Assembly: GCA_035235625.1 (NCBI GenBank)
Contig: CP141142.1
Coordinates: 42,697,644 to 42,761,643 of the forward strand
Length of the DNA: 64,000 nucleotides
Direction: 5' to 3'
Source of the DNA: Saururus chinensis
Lineage: Eukaryota > Streptophyta > Magnoliopsida > Piperales > Saururaceae
Part shown: in pieces, positions 22,356 through 38,619 of the stretch
Numbering within the stretch: the first letter of the stretch is position 1
How the letters are laid out: the number at the start of each line of letters is the position of its first letter
Program-made: the position numbers and the translations under genes
Notes under the pieces: model-generated
The model's database searches: none
Seen by the model: only the letters and a program-made list of their open reading frames with translations
What the model was told of the DNA's origin: nothing

Positions 22356-22931
22356 TTTCTTCCAAATACGCCCACTGACGAGCCAGAACTCAAAACCCAG
22401 AGCCTAAAATTTTTCAACAAGCAAGCAGATAACGGGCTTAACTGAATGACTGAAACAATTGGAAGCAGCACAGCTATTCCTCCAACACACTGACATAAGT
22501 ACCAGAAAGTCACTTACCCAATTTCCTTCAGAATTCTGACACAGTCGTTCCTTCTTCCTCGTATCTTCTCATAGGTACTGAAGGCGGATGAAGAAGCAGG
22601 GGACGCGACGGGGGCCGCTGAAGCAGAGGAGGATAAAAATCGCGCCTTCCGGACTCAGTGAGTGATTTCGAGTTGTGAGAAGCAAGTAAGACTGGAGAAT
22701 ACTGGGGCCCACCAATCACGTTCAATTTGCTCTCTGCCTCTTACACTCTTTGGCCCCCTGCTCTGTTTCATCTCCACCGCGAGCGACCACCACCTCTACC
22801 GTCTCGCTACCCCCGGCCACCATCTCCACCGCCGTCTCCGCCAACGGCCTCCGACTGCATCTCTGTTTTCTTCGTCTGAGAAAAAAAAAGAACTTGCTTT
22901 GATACGATAATCTCCCTGTAGGCATCAAGCT
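22356..22931. promoter_or_regulatory. Shared divergent promoter region of RAP (-) and KDO8P synthase (+)
   Basis: Only 576 bases separate the two start codons, and both 5' leaders must lie inside. The stretch 22,740-22,860 is rich in CT and CCACC on the + strand, typical of a plant 5' leader for the KDO8P synthase gene. No TATA box is obvious on either side. A shared, possibly bidirectional promoter is inferred from the spacing alone. Confidence 0.6.
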
Positions 22932-26456
<3,525 letters not shown>

Positions 26457-27627
26457 GACTTTTGAGGCAGTGCACTCACAAGGGCAGAAGCTTTGGGGCT
26501 TGTTCATGGCCCATATTGAGGTCCTTCATGCATATGTTAAGCGTGAGTGTGTCAAAAGAAACACGATCCAATTCAAAGAATGGAGATCTCCACCTACGCT
26601 CAAATAAGGGTTCATGGTTTTCTTCAGTTTTAGATTTTGTTCAAATAAATAATGTTTCTTGCATTTCTTTGGTAGAACCTGTGGATTCGATTATAAGTGT
26701 AAACAGATATATTTGCTAAAGTTGTGGGCGGCAAATTCGATTTTGAATGTAAACAGATACATTTGCATTTAATTGTTTTGTACGTTGGAGATAATTTTAT
26801 TATACTGTATGTGTATGTTCTTTCAAGTACGGCTTTTGTGTAAACGTTGATTGTGGGGCCTCACATTTTCGAAACACGGTCTTGATCAGCTTGATGCACT
26901 ACTTTATCACTGGATAACTGACTGTAGATTCAGCATGTTATTTTTTATAACTTGATTATTTATAATATTCTCTTAAAAATTCTTGGATATTACGAGACTA
27001 TCCTAATCAAGACTAACATTTTTGCACATGAACAAGAATCTCGGAGTTAAATTCAAATAACTAATTACGCTTGCCCAATAAAAGGGTGATACTATAATCA
27101 GATAGCCAAATTTCCATTGCAACAAAGGTTTTTTGGGGCTTCAAGAAAATATGATCTTTTTTAACAAAGCAGGAGATGACAATATTACTAATTGGCTACC
27201 ATCTACATTTTAATCTCCCTTCTACGTGAAAGGTGTATTATGAAATGCAAGAACCATAACCTTTTAACATTCACGTATTCATCCATGTCACTGCCATTAA
27301 TAGTGCATTTACACAACTGAATTATCCAGGAAGCATGTAGCCATCCAGATAGCATAGCTGCGATCATATATGAACAATAACACATGAAGAATTTTCACAA
27401 ATCATCAGCTAATAAAAAAAAATGCCTGTTGACTTCTGATTACTCCTTGAAAGCCTTCCATAAATTAAGGGGGAAACTCTTGATAAATTGACAACAAAAA
27501 AAAAGATATTGAAAGTTGAAAGTGGCTGTAGCAACTTGCAGCTGTAGTCACGCAAAAGCATCATACAATTGCTGCAGAAGTTGGCGTGCAACTTGCACTA
27601 GAAAGCCTCGGATCAATTATCAGAGAA
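26457..27627. other. Intergenic region between two convergent genes
   Basis: Contains the 3' untranslated regions of KDO8P synthase (+) and of the MUTYH gene (-). GGCAAATTCGATTTTGAATG and GTAAACAGATA-type sequence repeat around 26,685-26,765 (GTGTAAACAGATATATTTGC, then TGTAAACAGATACATTTGC). No further gene is seen. Confidence 0.45.
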
Positions 27628-30600
27628 CTACTTGCGACTCTGACATCCCATAATCTTTCTCTTTGTTATCCCAGGATTGACCGTCACTTCATTTTGCTTA
27701 AAATCCATAACCATGTCGTAAACCTGCCAGCAAAGAGAAGTCATCTTTGTCGTCATCATCATAATCACTACTTCCCAGTGAACTGAACTCAATTTACAAG
27801 CAAAGAGTACTGAATTGGTAAAATTCCAAAGACAAGCATGAATTGACAAAAAAAATTTGAAGGTTGAAGGGTCCTGATATAACAAAAAATATAGGGAAAA
27901 AACAAATAAAACGATGCATGTTAAGCACTACTTGTTTTAAAAGGATCATATTCAGTTATTTATTAAGTAATATTGTTTGAGCCTTGACTATGCAGCATTT
28001 AAATTAGCAATCATAATAATAAGCTCATTTTGCTATTTTAAACATGTAATTAATATGTTCCAGACCTACCTTCCTGACACCAGATGTTAATCCCATGTGT
28101 TTCATCGACTTAACATTAGCAAATTTCCACTCGGTTGCTATCTGGTCCTCTTTACCATCTATAACACTTGTTCCACCTAGAATCAACAGAATACCTCAGC
28201 ATTAGCATTAAAAAAACTATATAAAATATTCAGATATTAACTGGAAATTGAGTTAGGACTGCTTTAAACCTTTCACACACAAAACCAGCAGCTCTATATA
28301 CATCTTTAGGCGAATGTGAGAGAAAACATGAATATATTCTCCAACATCTTCTCTCAGAATTATTCTCCCCTTTTTCTTCACATTGAGTTTAAATGAGTCT
28401 TCCAAATACTGATCCATTGCTTTTCTCCTCTTGCTTGAGTTGTCTTCCTTGCCACCTAATAGAATGGATGGAAACTCCCAAAGTCCTGCTAACAGTCCAT
28501 TCTCCGGCCTCTTTATAAGAAGGTAAACATTATTTTTGTTGCGTGTTGCTTTCCACGAGTTTAGATCCTCACTTTCTGTTATTTCGAGAACACATACTGC
28601 AGCAAACTCATGCCTTTGTTTAGCTTTTACCACTTTCATTGGGAAATCTGTGATCTGTCTGGATTCAGTTTTACTGCAAATATCATACGCACAGCATTGA
28701 CCGGAGACAGGACATGTTGAACAACCCGGGCTTGTTGGACTACACAAAGTTGCTCCCAGTTCCATGAGAGCCTGATTAAAATCTCCAGGTCTTGAAGGAT
28801 CAACTAGCTGCCCTGCTAAACTCCTGCACAAAACAGAGACCCAAGGGAATGGTAAAACATTTTCCAGGTCATGCCTGTCAAGGATTTCAGAAGTAAAAAA
28901 AAACGCAACTAAATCAAAAGATGATATAACGACTTTTCTATCCTGAAATAACTAACCAGAACTTTTGGACTGTTGTCGACTCCTTTGGGTTTGCAGAAAT
29001 GGCTTTAAGTCTGGCAATCACTCTTATTACATTTCCATCTACTACTGGTACTGGCTGAAATCAGAAAGCATTATATTGTCATTGTCCCCATTATGAAAAA
29101 TATGAAGAGATTTATGCATATACAACTCACCTCTTTGAAAGCTATGGAAGCAACCGCTCCAGCTGTATATTTTCCTATTCCAGGGACCTTCTGAAGTGCT
29201 GATGCAGTTGTAGGAAATTTACCTGCTTCCACAATAGACTTTGCTCCCTATACAAAGCAGTTATACAGATTTCCTCACAGTGAAGAAAGATATAAAGAAA
29301 GAGGAGTATTTGTACGCCCAAATGTACCTCGGATCCTTTAAACAAAGTCCGAACCCTATTAAAAAATGAGTCTGCAATACAATAAGTATATTAAAAGCTG
29401 GACATCACCTCTAAGAGAAAGCGGGCACGCCTGTAATAGCCTAAGCCAGCCCACACCTCATTCACTTCCTGGAGAAACATGTAACTCATAAAATTCAATA
29501 CATACAGCAACAAAAGCTCATTGAATAAAAATCTTTCATTACTTGTACAAAACCGAATATCTCCTTTTTATAGAACAACAACATTTTTTTATTATAATTT
29601 TCATTCACGGATTAAGATCCTGGGTAAGAAGACTAGAATCTAATGTATTTATAAATTGCTTCTGATTATTATTGCAGCATATACAATCTATTTAACTTTC
29701 CTTAAGATTCAACAGAAAAGCAAAAAAAAAAAACATTTCTGGAAGAAATAACCTAGTAGGGCTGGTAACATTGAGGACTTTCTCCGTCAGCTACATTAGT
29801 TTAAGCATTCAAGTTTTGAATTTCCATTCAAATTCAACTAGTAACTTCATATATATAACAGCCTAAGCCAGACCAAACCTTGTTCAGTTTCTGGAGAAAC
29901 ATGCAACTCATAAAATTCAGTACATACAGCCACAAAAGCTCATCGGATAATGATTTTCATTACTCGTGCAAAACTGAATATCCCCTTTTTATAGAAGAAC
30001 ACTCCCTTTTTCTTCGAGTCTTCTTTCTCATATTAAGCTCCTGGTAAGTAGACTAGACTCTAGTGTATTCATAAATTGTTTTGACAATAATAGCAACATA
30101 CACAATCTATTTGACTTTTCTTAATAATATTCAACAGAAAAGTTGAAAAAAGTAAATAACATTTCTTGGAGAAAGAACCAAGTAGGGCTAGAAACATTAA
30201 GGCCTTTCTTCCTCAGCAACATCGGGTTCAACCATTCAATTTTTGAAGTTTCATTCAAATTCAACTAGTAAATTGACCGGTAAATAAATGTGGCATTCAT
30301 CTGACATTTATACTTTTGAGATCAGCAAATTACAGTCAACATGTTCCAATTGCAGAAATATCAAAATCATGAAATCCAGAACTATGGGCAGACAACGGAT
30401 CCCCTACCTCTTGAGATGCTCCGGCGAGAGCCTGAACCGTGGGCCATCTCTCCATCCAACGGTTATAATAGCCAATGACAGTCGCCACCCTGGTCTGCTG
30501 CAGCATCACCTCTGAAACCCACACAGCATACGCCCGACTCTCCCGCTTCCCTTCTTCTCCCTCCCCTTCACCCTCCTCCTCACACTGGTTGACCCTCCAT

Positions 30601-30797
30601 GGCAAGTCCCTCTGGTTGTCGTAATACCATTTCAGCAAAGATGCTCGAATCTTCTGAGACTCTTCTCCGGAAAAGTCCTCGATGTCCCCAATGCCATTGC
30701 AGACGACCTCTTGAGATCCCTTCTTCGGTTGCCCAATGGAGACCCTTTTCACCACTCTCTTCCTTTTTCCACTTTCCTTCTTCCCTTCCTTTCCCAT
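27628..30797 (-). CDS. MYH: A/G-specific adenine DNA glycosylase (MutY/MUTYH homologue), 7 exons
   Basis: Minus-strand exons: 30797-30408, 29468-29409, 29247-29131, 29054-28957, 28823-28270, 28176-28070, 27723-27628; all GT-AG with matching phases, 473 codons. The enzyme removes adenine mispaired with 8-oxoguanine in base-excision repair. Key features, numbered from the start used here: LPWR, catalytic Glu96 in VSEVMLQQTRV, helix-hairpin-helix VPGIGKYTAGAVASIAF, catalytic Asp195 in VPVVDGNVIRV, and the 4Fe-4S cluster Cys249, Cys256, Cys259, Cys265 (C-X6-C-X2-C-X5-C). A NUDIX-like 8-oxoG recognition domain follows (RPENGLLAGLWEFPS, VFSHIRLKMYIELLV). An acidic Glu/Gly run sits between LPWR and the catalytic helix. 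Residues 1-20 are Lys/Arg-rich, fitting nuclear import. The frame stays open upstream to 31043, so an earlier start (for example before QFVTPYCTVAG) is possible. Confidence 0.95.
29438..30275. repeat. Two-unit tandem duplication (~420 bp each) copying the 5' part of MUTYH exon 2 and intron 1
   Basis: Unit one spans about 29,438-29,857 and unit two about 29,858-30,275. Matching anchors are CCTAAGCCAG (29,440 and 29,862), TTTCTGGAGAAACATG-like sequence, AACTCATAAAATTCA, CACAAAAGCTCAT, CTTTTTATAGAA, AACATTTCT and CAAATTCAACTAGTAA. The first unit contains the start of real exon 2 with its acceptor; in the second unit the exon-derived part reads CAGACCAAACCTTGTTCAGTTTCTGG instead of CAGCCCACACCTCATTCACTTCCTGG, so the copy has drifted. 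Confidence 0.85.
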
Positions 30798-31466
30798 GGA
30801 GGTGGGGTGAGAAGGAAGGTCCAGGCCTGGGGCTGGTACAGAGGTTTTTCCCGCCACAGTGCAGTAGGGTGTGACAAATTGCATGTATATACTTGGTGGG
30901 TCGACCGTTGGAAGAAGGTTTTTGGGCCTCAAAGGTATGTCTAGCTCGATAAGTATCGGGAGGTGGTGGTGAAAATAATACATATACGCTCTCAACTTAG
31001 CCCAATACATATATACTGAAAGAAATAAAACATGTAGTGGCATAATTAAACAAAAGAAATTGAGCTAAAGTCACACCCTCTCCTCAAATCACTAGGTCTC
31101 CCTAATCAGGGTGAATTGTAAGAGTGCTTCTATGGCTATTATACCTTGAAGACAATATTATTTAGCCATTAGAATCCTACAAGTCATGAATAGTTTGTAA
31201 GGAGGCTTCACACCTACACATATTTATTTGCTCTTGAAGGACAAAGTGGTGAAGAAAAAGAGCCTTGAGATTGAAACCTTCGTTCAATTCTCATTGAAGA
31301 TAGTTTAAGCTAAAAGACTTGCTATAAAGATCAAAATCTTTGTAGAAGTATAGGAGGCTTGTCAAGAAGGATACTGATTGAAACTTCAATAAAGCCATGT
31401 TGTGCTAAGGATGAAGAAGACTGGAGAAAAGGTTTGAAATTATCAAAAAGGACTTTGATAGACAAG
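30798..31466 (-). promoter_or_regulatory. Upstream region of the MUTYH gene
   Basis: The first 250 bases stay open in the MUTYH frame and probably form the 5' leader or an extended N-terminus. The rest, to 31,466, is AT-rich with no recognisable gene. I see no convincing TATA box. Confidence 0.4.
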
Positions 31467-32960
31467 TGTCATGGTTAATTTTTGGACTTTTTACCATATT
31501 TGTTAGTATAATATTAGGTTAATTATAATTCATTTATGTTAAGATATATATTAATATTTTAATTTAATTATTAATTAGTTCCGACATTATTAAGAGTTTA
31601 GGCATGTATTTGAATTAAGATGGGATTTTATTTATGTACTTCGTCTAAAATGCTATTTTTTATATTTTGTATGTAAGACACGCTTATCGGATAACATGCA
31701 GAACAATTCATGACACATTTATGAGTAATTAGATAACTTTCTAAAGTGACAAACACGTTGGAAATTAATATAGACATAAACAAAAGAGCCTAACAAATAA
31801 AGTAGAAAACTTGATAGGAATATAGACTGTCCAATGAATAGGTAGCTTCCTAAATAGAAATTGGACATAGAATTGAAGAGATTTTTCAAAAATAGTGTAC
31901 CCAATTAACTCAGCACTTAGGGCGATTGATAGGCTTAATGACAATTTCCTATTTTAAACCAATTTTGAGTTTTTTTCCAACTAGAACTCGTATCACCCTT
32001 ATGCTTATATAAAGTCATATGGGGCTTGAAATTAATAAATTCCATTAGATTTTTAAAGAGAAAAAGAGAGAAAAAGATGGAGAAATAATCAAAGCTTTCA
32101 ATGGAGATTCAAGAGCCTTATTATACCATGCAAGACTAGTTTTTTTACTTAGGAGTTGATAAAATTATAAATAATTTTTAATTTTTTTTTTTAAATTTAG
32201 ATCTCAGTTGTAAATAATGACAATTGTATGACAATGATTTCCTTTTTAAAGGAAGAGTTTTCATGTTTATTCAATTCTGTATTGATTTATTATCATGTAG
32301 ACGATAGATTGATGTGGCTTTGAGATTTACATCAATTTTAATTTCTATGATTTAAATGAGATGGTCATGCAATAGTTTTAATATTCATATGATTAATGAA
32401 TTAGATTAGTTTATACTAAGATGAGACGAATCATGCTTATAGTTTAGTTTAATGTAGATGATTTATGCTATTGTCAAAGATAGTTCATACTATGAAGTTA
32501 ATTGATGATTATTTCTAAAGTAATTTTAGCTTCTAATTGAAAATACTTGTTCATATTCACACTAGATTTAGATAAAGGACAAGGAATTGTTATGATTCTA
32601 TAGTGGATTCAATTTCCTAAGTAATTGCCATCATATTGCTTTCTTTTGTTTAGTTTAATTGACTACTTTCATTGTTTAGTTTTAGTTTAAGTTCTTTTGA
32701 GTTTTAATTGTCAATTAATTCTCTCTAAGATTTAATAATTAATTTATCTATCCCTAAGATTCGACATCCCTTAAAAACTTATCCTAGTACAATTACCTTG
32801 TATACTTGTAAATAGTTTAATTATAAACGATCACCCACCTACGAAGCTCTTATGTTGAGACTCACAAAAGTCACTAGAGTATTTAAAATTTAGGAAAGGG
32901 GAAATGAGTATTATCATACTCAGTAGGAGAGGTTTAATTAGTGAACTTTGTAAGTCCATA
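31467..32960 (+). mobile_element. AT-rich non-coding LTR-like repeat, degenerate copy 1
   Basis: The start TGTCATGGTTAATTTTTGG and the following TTTACCATATTTGTTAGT, TTTATGTTAAGATATATATT and TAATTTAATTATTAATTAGT blocks match the reverse strand of the well-delimited element at 54,335-56,440 and a third copy at 33,045. Toward the end, CCCTAAGATTCGACATCCC and TACCTTGTATACTTGTAAAT resemble the 3' region of plant LTRs. It has no coding capacity. I read it as an old LTR or solo LTR; its right limit is uncertain. Confidence 0.55.
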
Positions 32961-33044
32961 CGTAGTTGCGTAAAACATGATCATATCAAAGTTTCTCAAA
33001 ATATCATGCTCATAATCATACACGATACACATAAAATCTATATA

Positions 33045-34260
33045 TTTTATATGCCATTTTACCTTATTTACTAGTGTAAGATTATACTAATTTAGGGTTT
33101 ATTTATGTTAAGATAGATATTAATAGTTTGATTTAATTATTAATCAGTTTAATTGTTTATTTGAATTAAGTCAAAATTTTATTTAATTTTTACACGTCTT
33201 AAATATGGCTTATTGTGCTTGTAGATAAATGTCACGCGAATAGCTTTTTTAATGCTCATTAGAAGGAGTAGGATCTTATAAATGGAAAGAATAAAGAAGC
33301 AGACAATGTCCAAATAAAATCAAGTATAGCAAACCAAATATGTTTAGTTTGTAGTTGTAGAGAAGACTATAAATAGAGAACAAATTGCAAAGAATTCAAA
33401 GAAAGGAAACCCGAAGTAAAGATGGAAATAATTGAGCAAGAAGAAAGAAAAAGAAAATGAATGATAGAAGAATAGAAATCAACTAATCTAGGTTGAAATT
33501 GTGGCATGAATATGACAAGAAAAATTATGTCCAGAATTTATGTAAACAGAGCAGAGAAAATTTCATATTGAAGCTAAGGAGAAAGAGGACAAAACAGAGA
33601 GAAAATATTTGATCCCAGCCTCCAAAATCATTCATAAAAGTAATTGAGATTCATAGCCTTTGAGTCCAAAAAGAAAAAAGGAGAAGAAGCATGAAAAAAA
33701 ACTGCATTGTCAGTTACTGTAGCAATGTTGTAGCAAGGATGGAGGTTGAAGAAGATGCATGGTTATTGTTCATCGATACTATAGTAGTCTAAAAATTTTG
33801 AAAATTTTGAAGGTTTCTAAAACTAAGAACTGAAGGTCATGAACTATCAGAGGAGAAAGGAAGGTGTGGGATTTTCTGCCCAGAGAGTGATTTTTCTGCC
33901 TAGAGGTGTGCTGGAGAGGTGATGGCCGGCCAGAAACAACTCATGGAGGTGGTGTGGCTATTCTCTGGCGGTCCAAATGACCAAAACAGAGGAAAAACAT
34001 GGAGAATACTGGCAGTAGGAGGAGGATCAAGGAGGTGCTGGCGGCGTCCTATCTATTACCACCGGTCTCGTGGTAGTCAAGAGGAGCATAATCCGGGCGT
34101 TCTGCGGCGGAGTATGACAATGGAGGGTCTAAAGGAAGCTTGGATTTCTCCATTTCCTTCTGGGCCTTTTGAGAATGACTAAAAGTGGTCCTAGCTGTGA
34201 GTTGCAACTTACTTTATGTATGCTATTTGTTTTATTTAATTTCTCCCATCACCCACTAAA
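33045..34260 (+). mobile_element. AT-rich non-coding LTR-like repeat, degenerate copy 2
   Basis: TATGCCATTTTACCTTATTT, CTAGTGTAAGATTATACTAA and GTTAAGATAGATATTAATAG match the family described at 31,467 and 54,335. The later part (33,240-34,260) is diverged and contains only a short open frame at 33,919-34,182 without any recognisable domain. The right limit is uncertain. Confidence 0.45.
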
Positions 34261-34559
34261 ACTATAATTTACATGCCGAAATTGTTCTCAAATGCACCCA
34301 CATCTCATCCAACACTTTGAAACCCACCTTTTCCACACAAAAGCCTCTTTTCGTGCATCGAAGCCCTATATTAAGTACCAACATCTCAACTTAAGTGCCA
34401 AAGCCGTATTTTATAAGCAAAATCCCTTTTGCATGTCACAGCCCTCTTTTCACGCAAAAACTTCAATTAAGTGCAACACCTCTTTACCTACTATTAAGCC
34501 CCATACACGACACCAAGTACACGTATATATGGGATAAAATACAAGATAATTGTGAGGAA

Positions 34560-35960
34560 AAACTTGATTTTCTCCACGTAACGAAAGTAGAAACCACAAA
34601 AAATTTGATCATTACAACCAATGATCTAATATAGTGGTAGCTTATGTCAATGTGCTTGGTTCGAGCATGAAATGCTACATTCTTAGCTAAATATATAAAA
34701 CTCTTGCTTTCATATACAATGAACTCTCACCCTGCAACTTGCCCACCTCCTTCAAGAAATTCTAAAGCGAGATGAACTCCTTGCTTACCTATGTAGCTGC
34801 AACATACTCGACCTATGTATGTAACAAGTCGACAACCTTCTGCATTCTTAACATCCATGAGATAGCTACATTACCTAATGTGAAAACATAGTTAGATCAC
34901 CTTTTATATATGAGTTTGCATAACCTTGAAACTCCACCTTAGTTTCACCATAAATCAAGTCCAAATCCTTAGTACCTTGTAATACCTAAGAATTCATTTC
35001 AAAACTCTCCAATGTTCATGTTTAGGATTACTCATAAATCTAACCATAACTCCTATTGCATGAGAAATGTTTAGCATATTACTCACCATGACATACATAA
35101 GACTCCTCACTACTAATGCATATAACACCTTGCTCATTTATAGCCGCTCCTCCTCAAACTTGGGACAATCCCTTTTGCTTAGCTTGAAATGAGGCAGAAG
35201 TGTGTTGACTGGCTTAGCTGTGTGCATATTTAGCTTCTTTAGTACCTTGTCTATGTAATTCGCCTGAGAAAGTCTTAATATATGTGTTTGTGTATCTTTG
35301 TTAAACATCATCCCAAAGATCTAATTTGCTGCCCCTAGATTCTTCATAGAGAACTCTTTAGATAAAGCCTACTTGAGATTCTATATTTTCGCTCTGTCTG
35401 ACACTGCAATCAACATATCCACATACACTATTAGAATAATATAAGAATCGTTAAATTACTTGAGATAGCAATAATGGTCAACCTCACAATGTATATAGCA
35501 GGTTCAAAATAAACCTGTACCATTATTTGGGTGCTTGTTTAAGACCATACAAACTTTTCTTGAGCTTACAAACCAAGCACTCTATACCTAAGACAACAAA
35601 GCCCGTTGGTTGCCTCATGTAAATCTCCTCCTTAAGATCATTGTGAATAAAAGTGGTATTGACATCTAACTGGTCCAAATGTAGGTCCTCATAAGTCACA
35701 ATATTTAACATAATTTGTATTGTGTTCATTTTTACTACCTGAGCAAATATCTCTAGAAAATAAATATCATGTTTATGTTGAAGTCTCCTCACTACTAGTC
35801 TAGCCTTGTACTTCATGTACCCATCAGATTTTTCCTCAAGTTGAAAAACTCAATTTATTGTATAAGGCTTTCTTCCTCTTTGACAACTTTACAAATTCCC
35901 ATGTTTGGTTGAAAGAGAGACTTCATTTTCTTAGCTGCCATAATCCATGGAAGGAGAGTT
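34560..35960 (-). pseudogene. Ty1/copia retrotransposon pol remnant (reverse transcriptase to RNase H)
   Basis: On the minus strand the region around 35,523-35,816 encodes the copia reverse transcriptase core: KARLVVRRL, FAQVVKMNTIQ, LDQLDVNTTFIHNDL, EEIYMRQPTGFV and CKLKKSLYGLKQAPK. Upstream (to ~35,960) the NQTW/KGKKALY-type region is present in broken frames. Downstream, around 34,780-35,130, RFMSNP, HWRVLK and TEYVAATE-like pieces of RNase H remain, separated by many stops and frame shifts. Gag, protease and integrase are not visible. It is long dead. Confidence 0.85.
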
Positions 35961-37400
35961 CATGGATAGTGTTGTAATTGTCTTTTTTGGACGCCAAAGT
36001 ACAAGTGGAGGAGTGCACGATTCAGCATGGACTGCTAACCATCACTAGGATTCTTACAAAACCCAATCATCGATTAACGACTATTCTAGTGTGCTATATT
36101 AACACGAGCAATACATATAATGATGAACAAATAATAAAAATATTACTAGAAGAGCCAATGAGATTACCCTATAGTTTGACAATGCCTACCTCCACAAGTA
36201 ATAACAACAAATCTACTAAGTGAAAATATTTGGTTGATATTATCTTCCCTCCTCTTGAAAAACACCCTGTAAAAAGCCCTTGAAAAGGCAAACAAATTCT
36301 CCCCAAAGAAGAAACCACCCCTCTTTATACACCTTGCAAAGCTCTCTGCAACCCACTTTTACCTCTCACATAAAAGCCAAAACCCAATGTCTTAAAACCT
36401 CTCACACCACTCTCTTCTCTCTTATAACCATATTGGGTTGTATAGAAGTAAAGTTAGTTTATTGCAAGGACCAGTCGGTAGAGAAGTTGATTTTTCAATT
36501 CCATTTCAAGACACAATGTTAGATCACGTTCTCGGCAATAGTCGGGTCCTAGCTCCTACGGACTTATACACTACTCGCCATGAAAAAGTAAAATAAGCAA
36601 AACATTTGGATATCCAATGTGATGGCTTGTTATACTAAAGACTGGATTACCAAAAGAGATACACATCAAAGCAATCTATACACATTTATGCATTGAGGTC
36701 TATTTTTCTCATCCACGAAAGGAGCAAAGCAATTGCCTGAGTTAGATTGAGGCCAGCAAGGATCGACAGAGATGAACCCCACTAAACAAGTTCCTTAGCA
36801 CGAGTAGCTGTTTTAGGATGTTATCAGGTTTGGTTGGGGTCGAGTTTTATTAAATTTAAATTTAATATTTATAATAAACTCAAATTCAACCTAAATAGCT
36901 GTTTAAGTTAAATTTAAAAACCTAAACTTGAATAAGACAGGTTGGATTTTATTTAAAAAATAATAAATTTAAATTTAACCCAAATAGTTAGTTAAGTTGA
37001 ATGTAAAAACTTAAACCTAAATAGGTCAGTCGGGTTTTACCATATACCCGACTTTAGTAACCGACCTAACATCCCTGGCAATCCACTCGGCACTCAGATA
37101 ATTTATACCTTAATTACCCCTCTTTATCTTTATTTAACTTATAAAAAAATAAAATTATAGACATAGGCAAAAAAAAAAAAGTTTCCAATAAAACTATTTT
37201 ATCCCGTGTATATGTCCCTTATAATTAAACATATAATTCTAAATTTATATCTCATCTTACTCAATTTTAAATACGTACCAATTCATCAAAACTGTCGCTC
37301 TTTAAAAATAACATATCTACCACCTGTACCGGAGAACGGCTACTGAATAATTTTTCGGTGGGAAGGGAGAAGAGGCCTTCCCAGTAGACCCCTCCCAGTA
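35961..37400. other. AT-rich intergenic region with a possible small hAT-like MITE
   Basis: No gene is seen. Around 36,811-37,080 TAGGATGTTATCAGGTTTGG on the left and CCGACCTAACATCCCTGG on the right are inverted relatives, and the interior has a duplicated AAATTTAAATTTAA / CAAATAG-like segment of roughly 110-120 bases. That looks like a small hAT-type element, but I cannot define a target duplication. Confidence 0.4.
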
Positions 37401-37800
37401 GGCCTTCCCTTCTCTCCTCCATTGAATGCAGAAAGCTCGAGCAGCCACTTCTCTCCCCACCCCATCGCTCCCTCTTTTGCTCTCTCTGATTTTTGTTGTA
37501 GGCCTTCCCTGCTTTCCCTTTATTTAATGCTCGAGCAGCCGCTTATCTCCCCATCGCTCCCTCTTTTCTTCTCTCTCTGATTTTTGTTCAGGCGAGTTGG
37601 GTCTCTCCCGTCGCTGGCCCACTCACGAAAAAACCAGGAAGTCGTTGTATACGGGGCGCTTCTTCAACTTCGTCTTACCGGACGAACTTGCTGATTCCAG
37701 CTCTCTCTTCCTCTCTTTGTTCGCTTTTCCGTTCTTCTGAAGAGCTCAACTCCCGTAGCTCTGCCTGTCCACCGAGTTTCTATGGCTGAGGTTAATTTTC
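37400..37800 (+). other. CT-rich leader-like sequence with a short tandem duplication
   Basis: CTCGAGCAGCC, ATCGCTCCCTCTTTT, CTCTCTGATTTTTGTT appear at about 37,436-37,494 and again at about 37,531-37,590. The CT-rich composition and the ATG at 37,782 (MAE followed by a GTTAAT donor-like site) look like the 5' end of a plant gene, but no continuing exon could be recognised downstream. It may be the stump of a lost or broken gene. Confidence 0.35.
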
Positions 37801-38619
37801 TTATCTATTTTCGGAGTCCTTCTAATTGTTGTCAATTCTCTCATACTATATTTGCCACCTGCAAATTGGATTGGAATATACCGAAAAGACCTGTTTCTCA
37901 TAAGCACATGACTATATGGCTTGTTGATAGGTTGTATGACTGTATGACCGAAATTGGATTGTTATATAGGTTGTTTCTTATTGGTTTCAATATTCCTTCT
38001 TTTACATACAATTTATTTTGTTCGATGGCAATATACCATTTTCTGTGGCCTGGAAATTGGATATGCACTTCTTTTCTCCATAAATGTTACGTAGGGAAGA
38101 GGGGAAAACTAGTGTTTTTTGTTTGGCGATTCTGTTTTTGAGGCAATTTTTCCTTCCCTTTTCCTCTTTCTCTCATTTGTTTCTTTGCTCAGCTTAGCTG
38201 TGTTTGTAAGGATTGATCTTTTTTCTCATTTTCTAAATTTTTATCCTATATAGTCCTGATTTTGAAGGTTCAGGTAGCGTGATATTGTGATGCATGACAT
38301 ACAAGTTTTGTGTGCTTGACTGGAGGTGGGACTCGATTGTTCATGGTCTTTAGAAAATGCTTTATTTTTTCATTAATGGTTTCTCCATTTTATGCAGCTC
38401 ATATGAACTTCCTTAGTTGTATTACTTCTGGCCAATCTGTGCTTATCAAGACCAATATTACATTAACCTAGCAAACTCTTCAGTATTGATTATTATTTTC
38501 CACTTGACGATACCCAAGTGGGGCACACAACTCTTTTTATCTAAATCTCTATCTTCTTCCCTTCATAAAAACGTATAAGTAACTTATAATAATTCTGTTA
38601 CTGGTTATAATCAAGTCAT

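Noticed and set aside
33919-34182. 87-codon open frame on the + strand
   Set aside because: Starts inside LTR-like repeat sequence, has no recognisable domain and no splice or promoter context.
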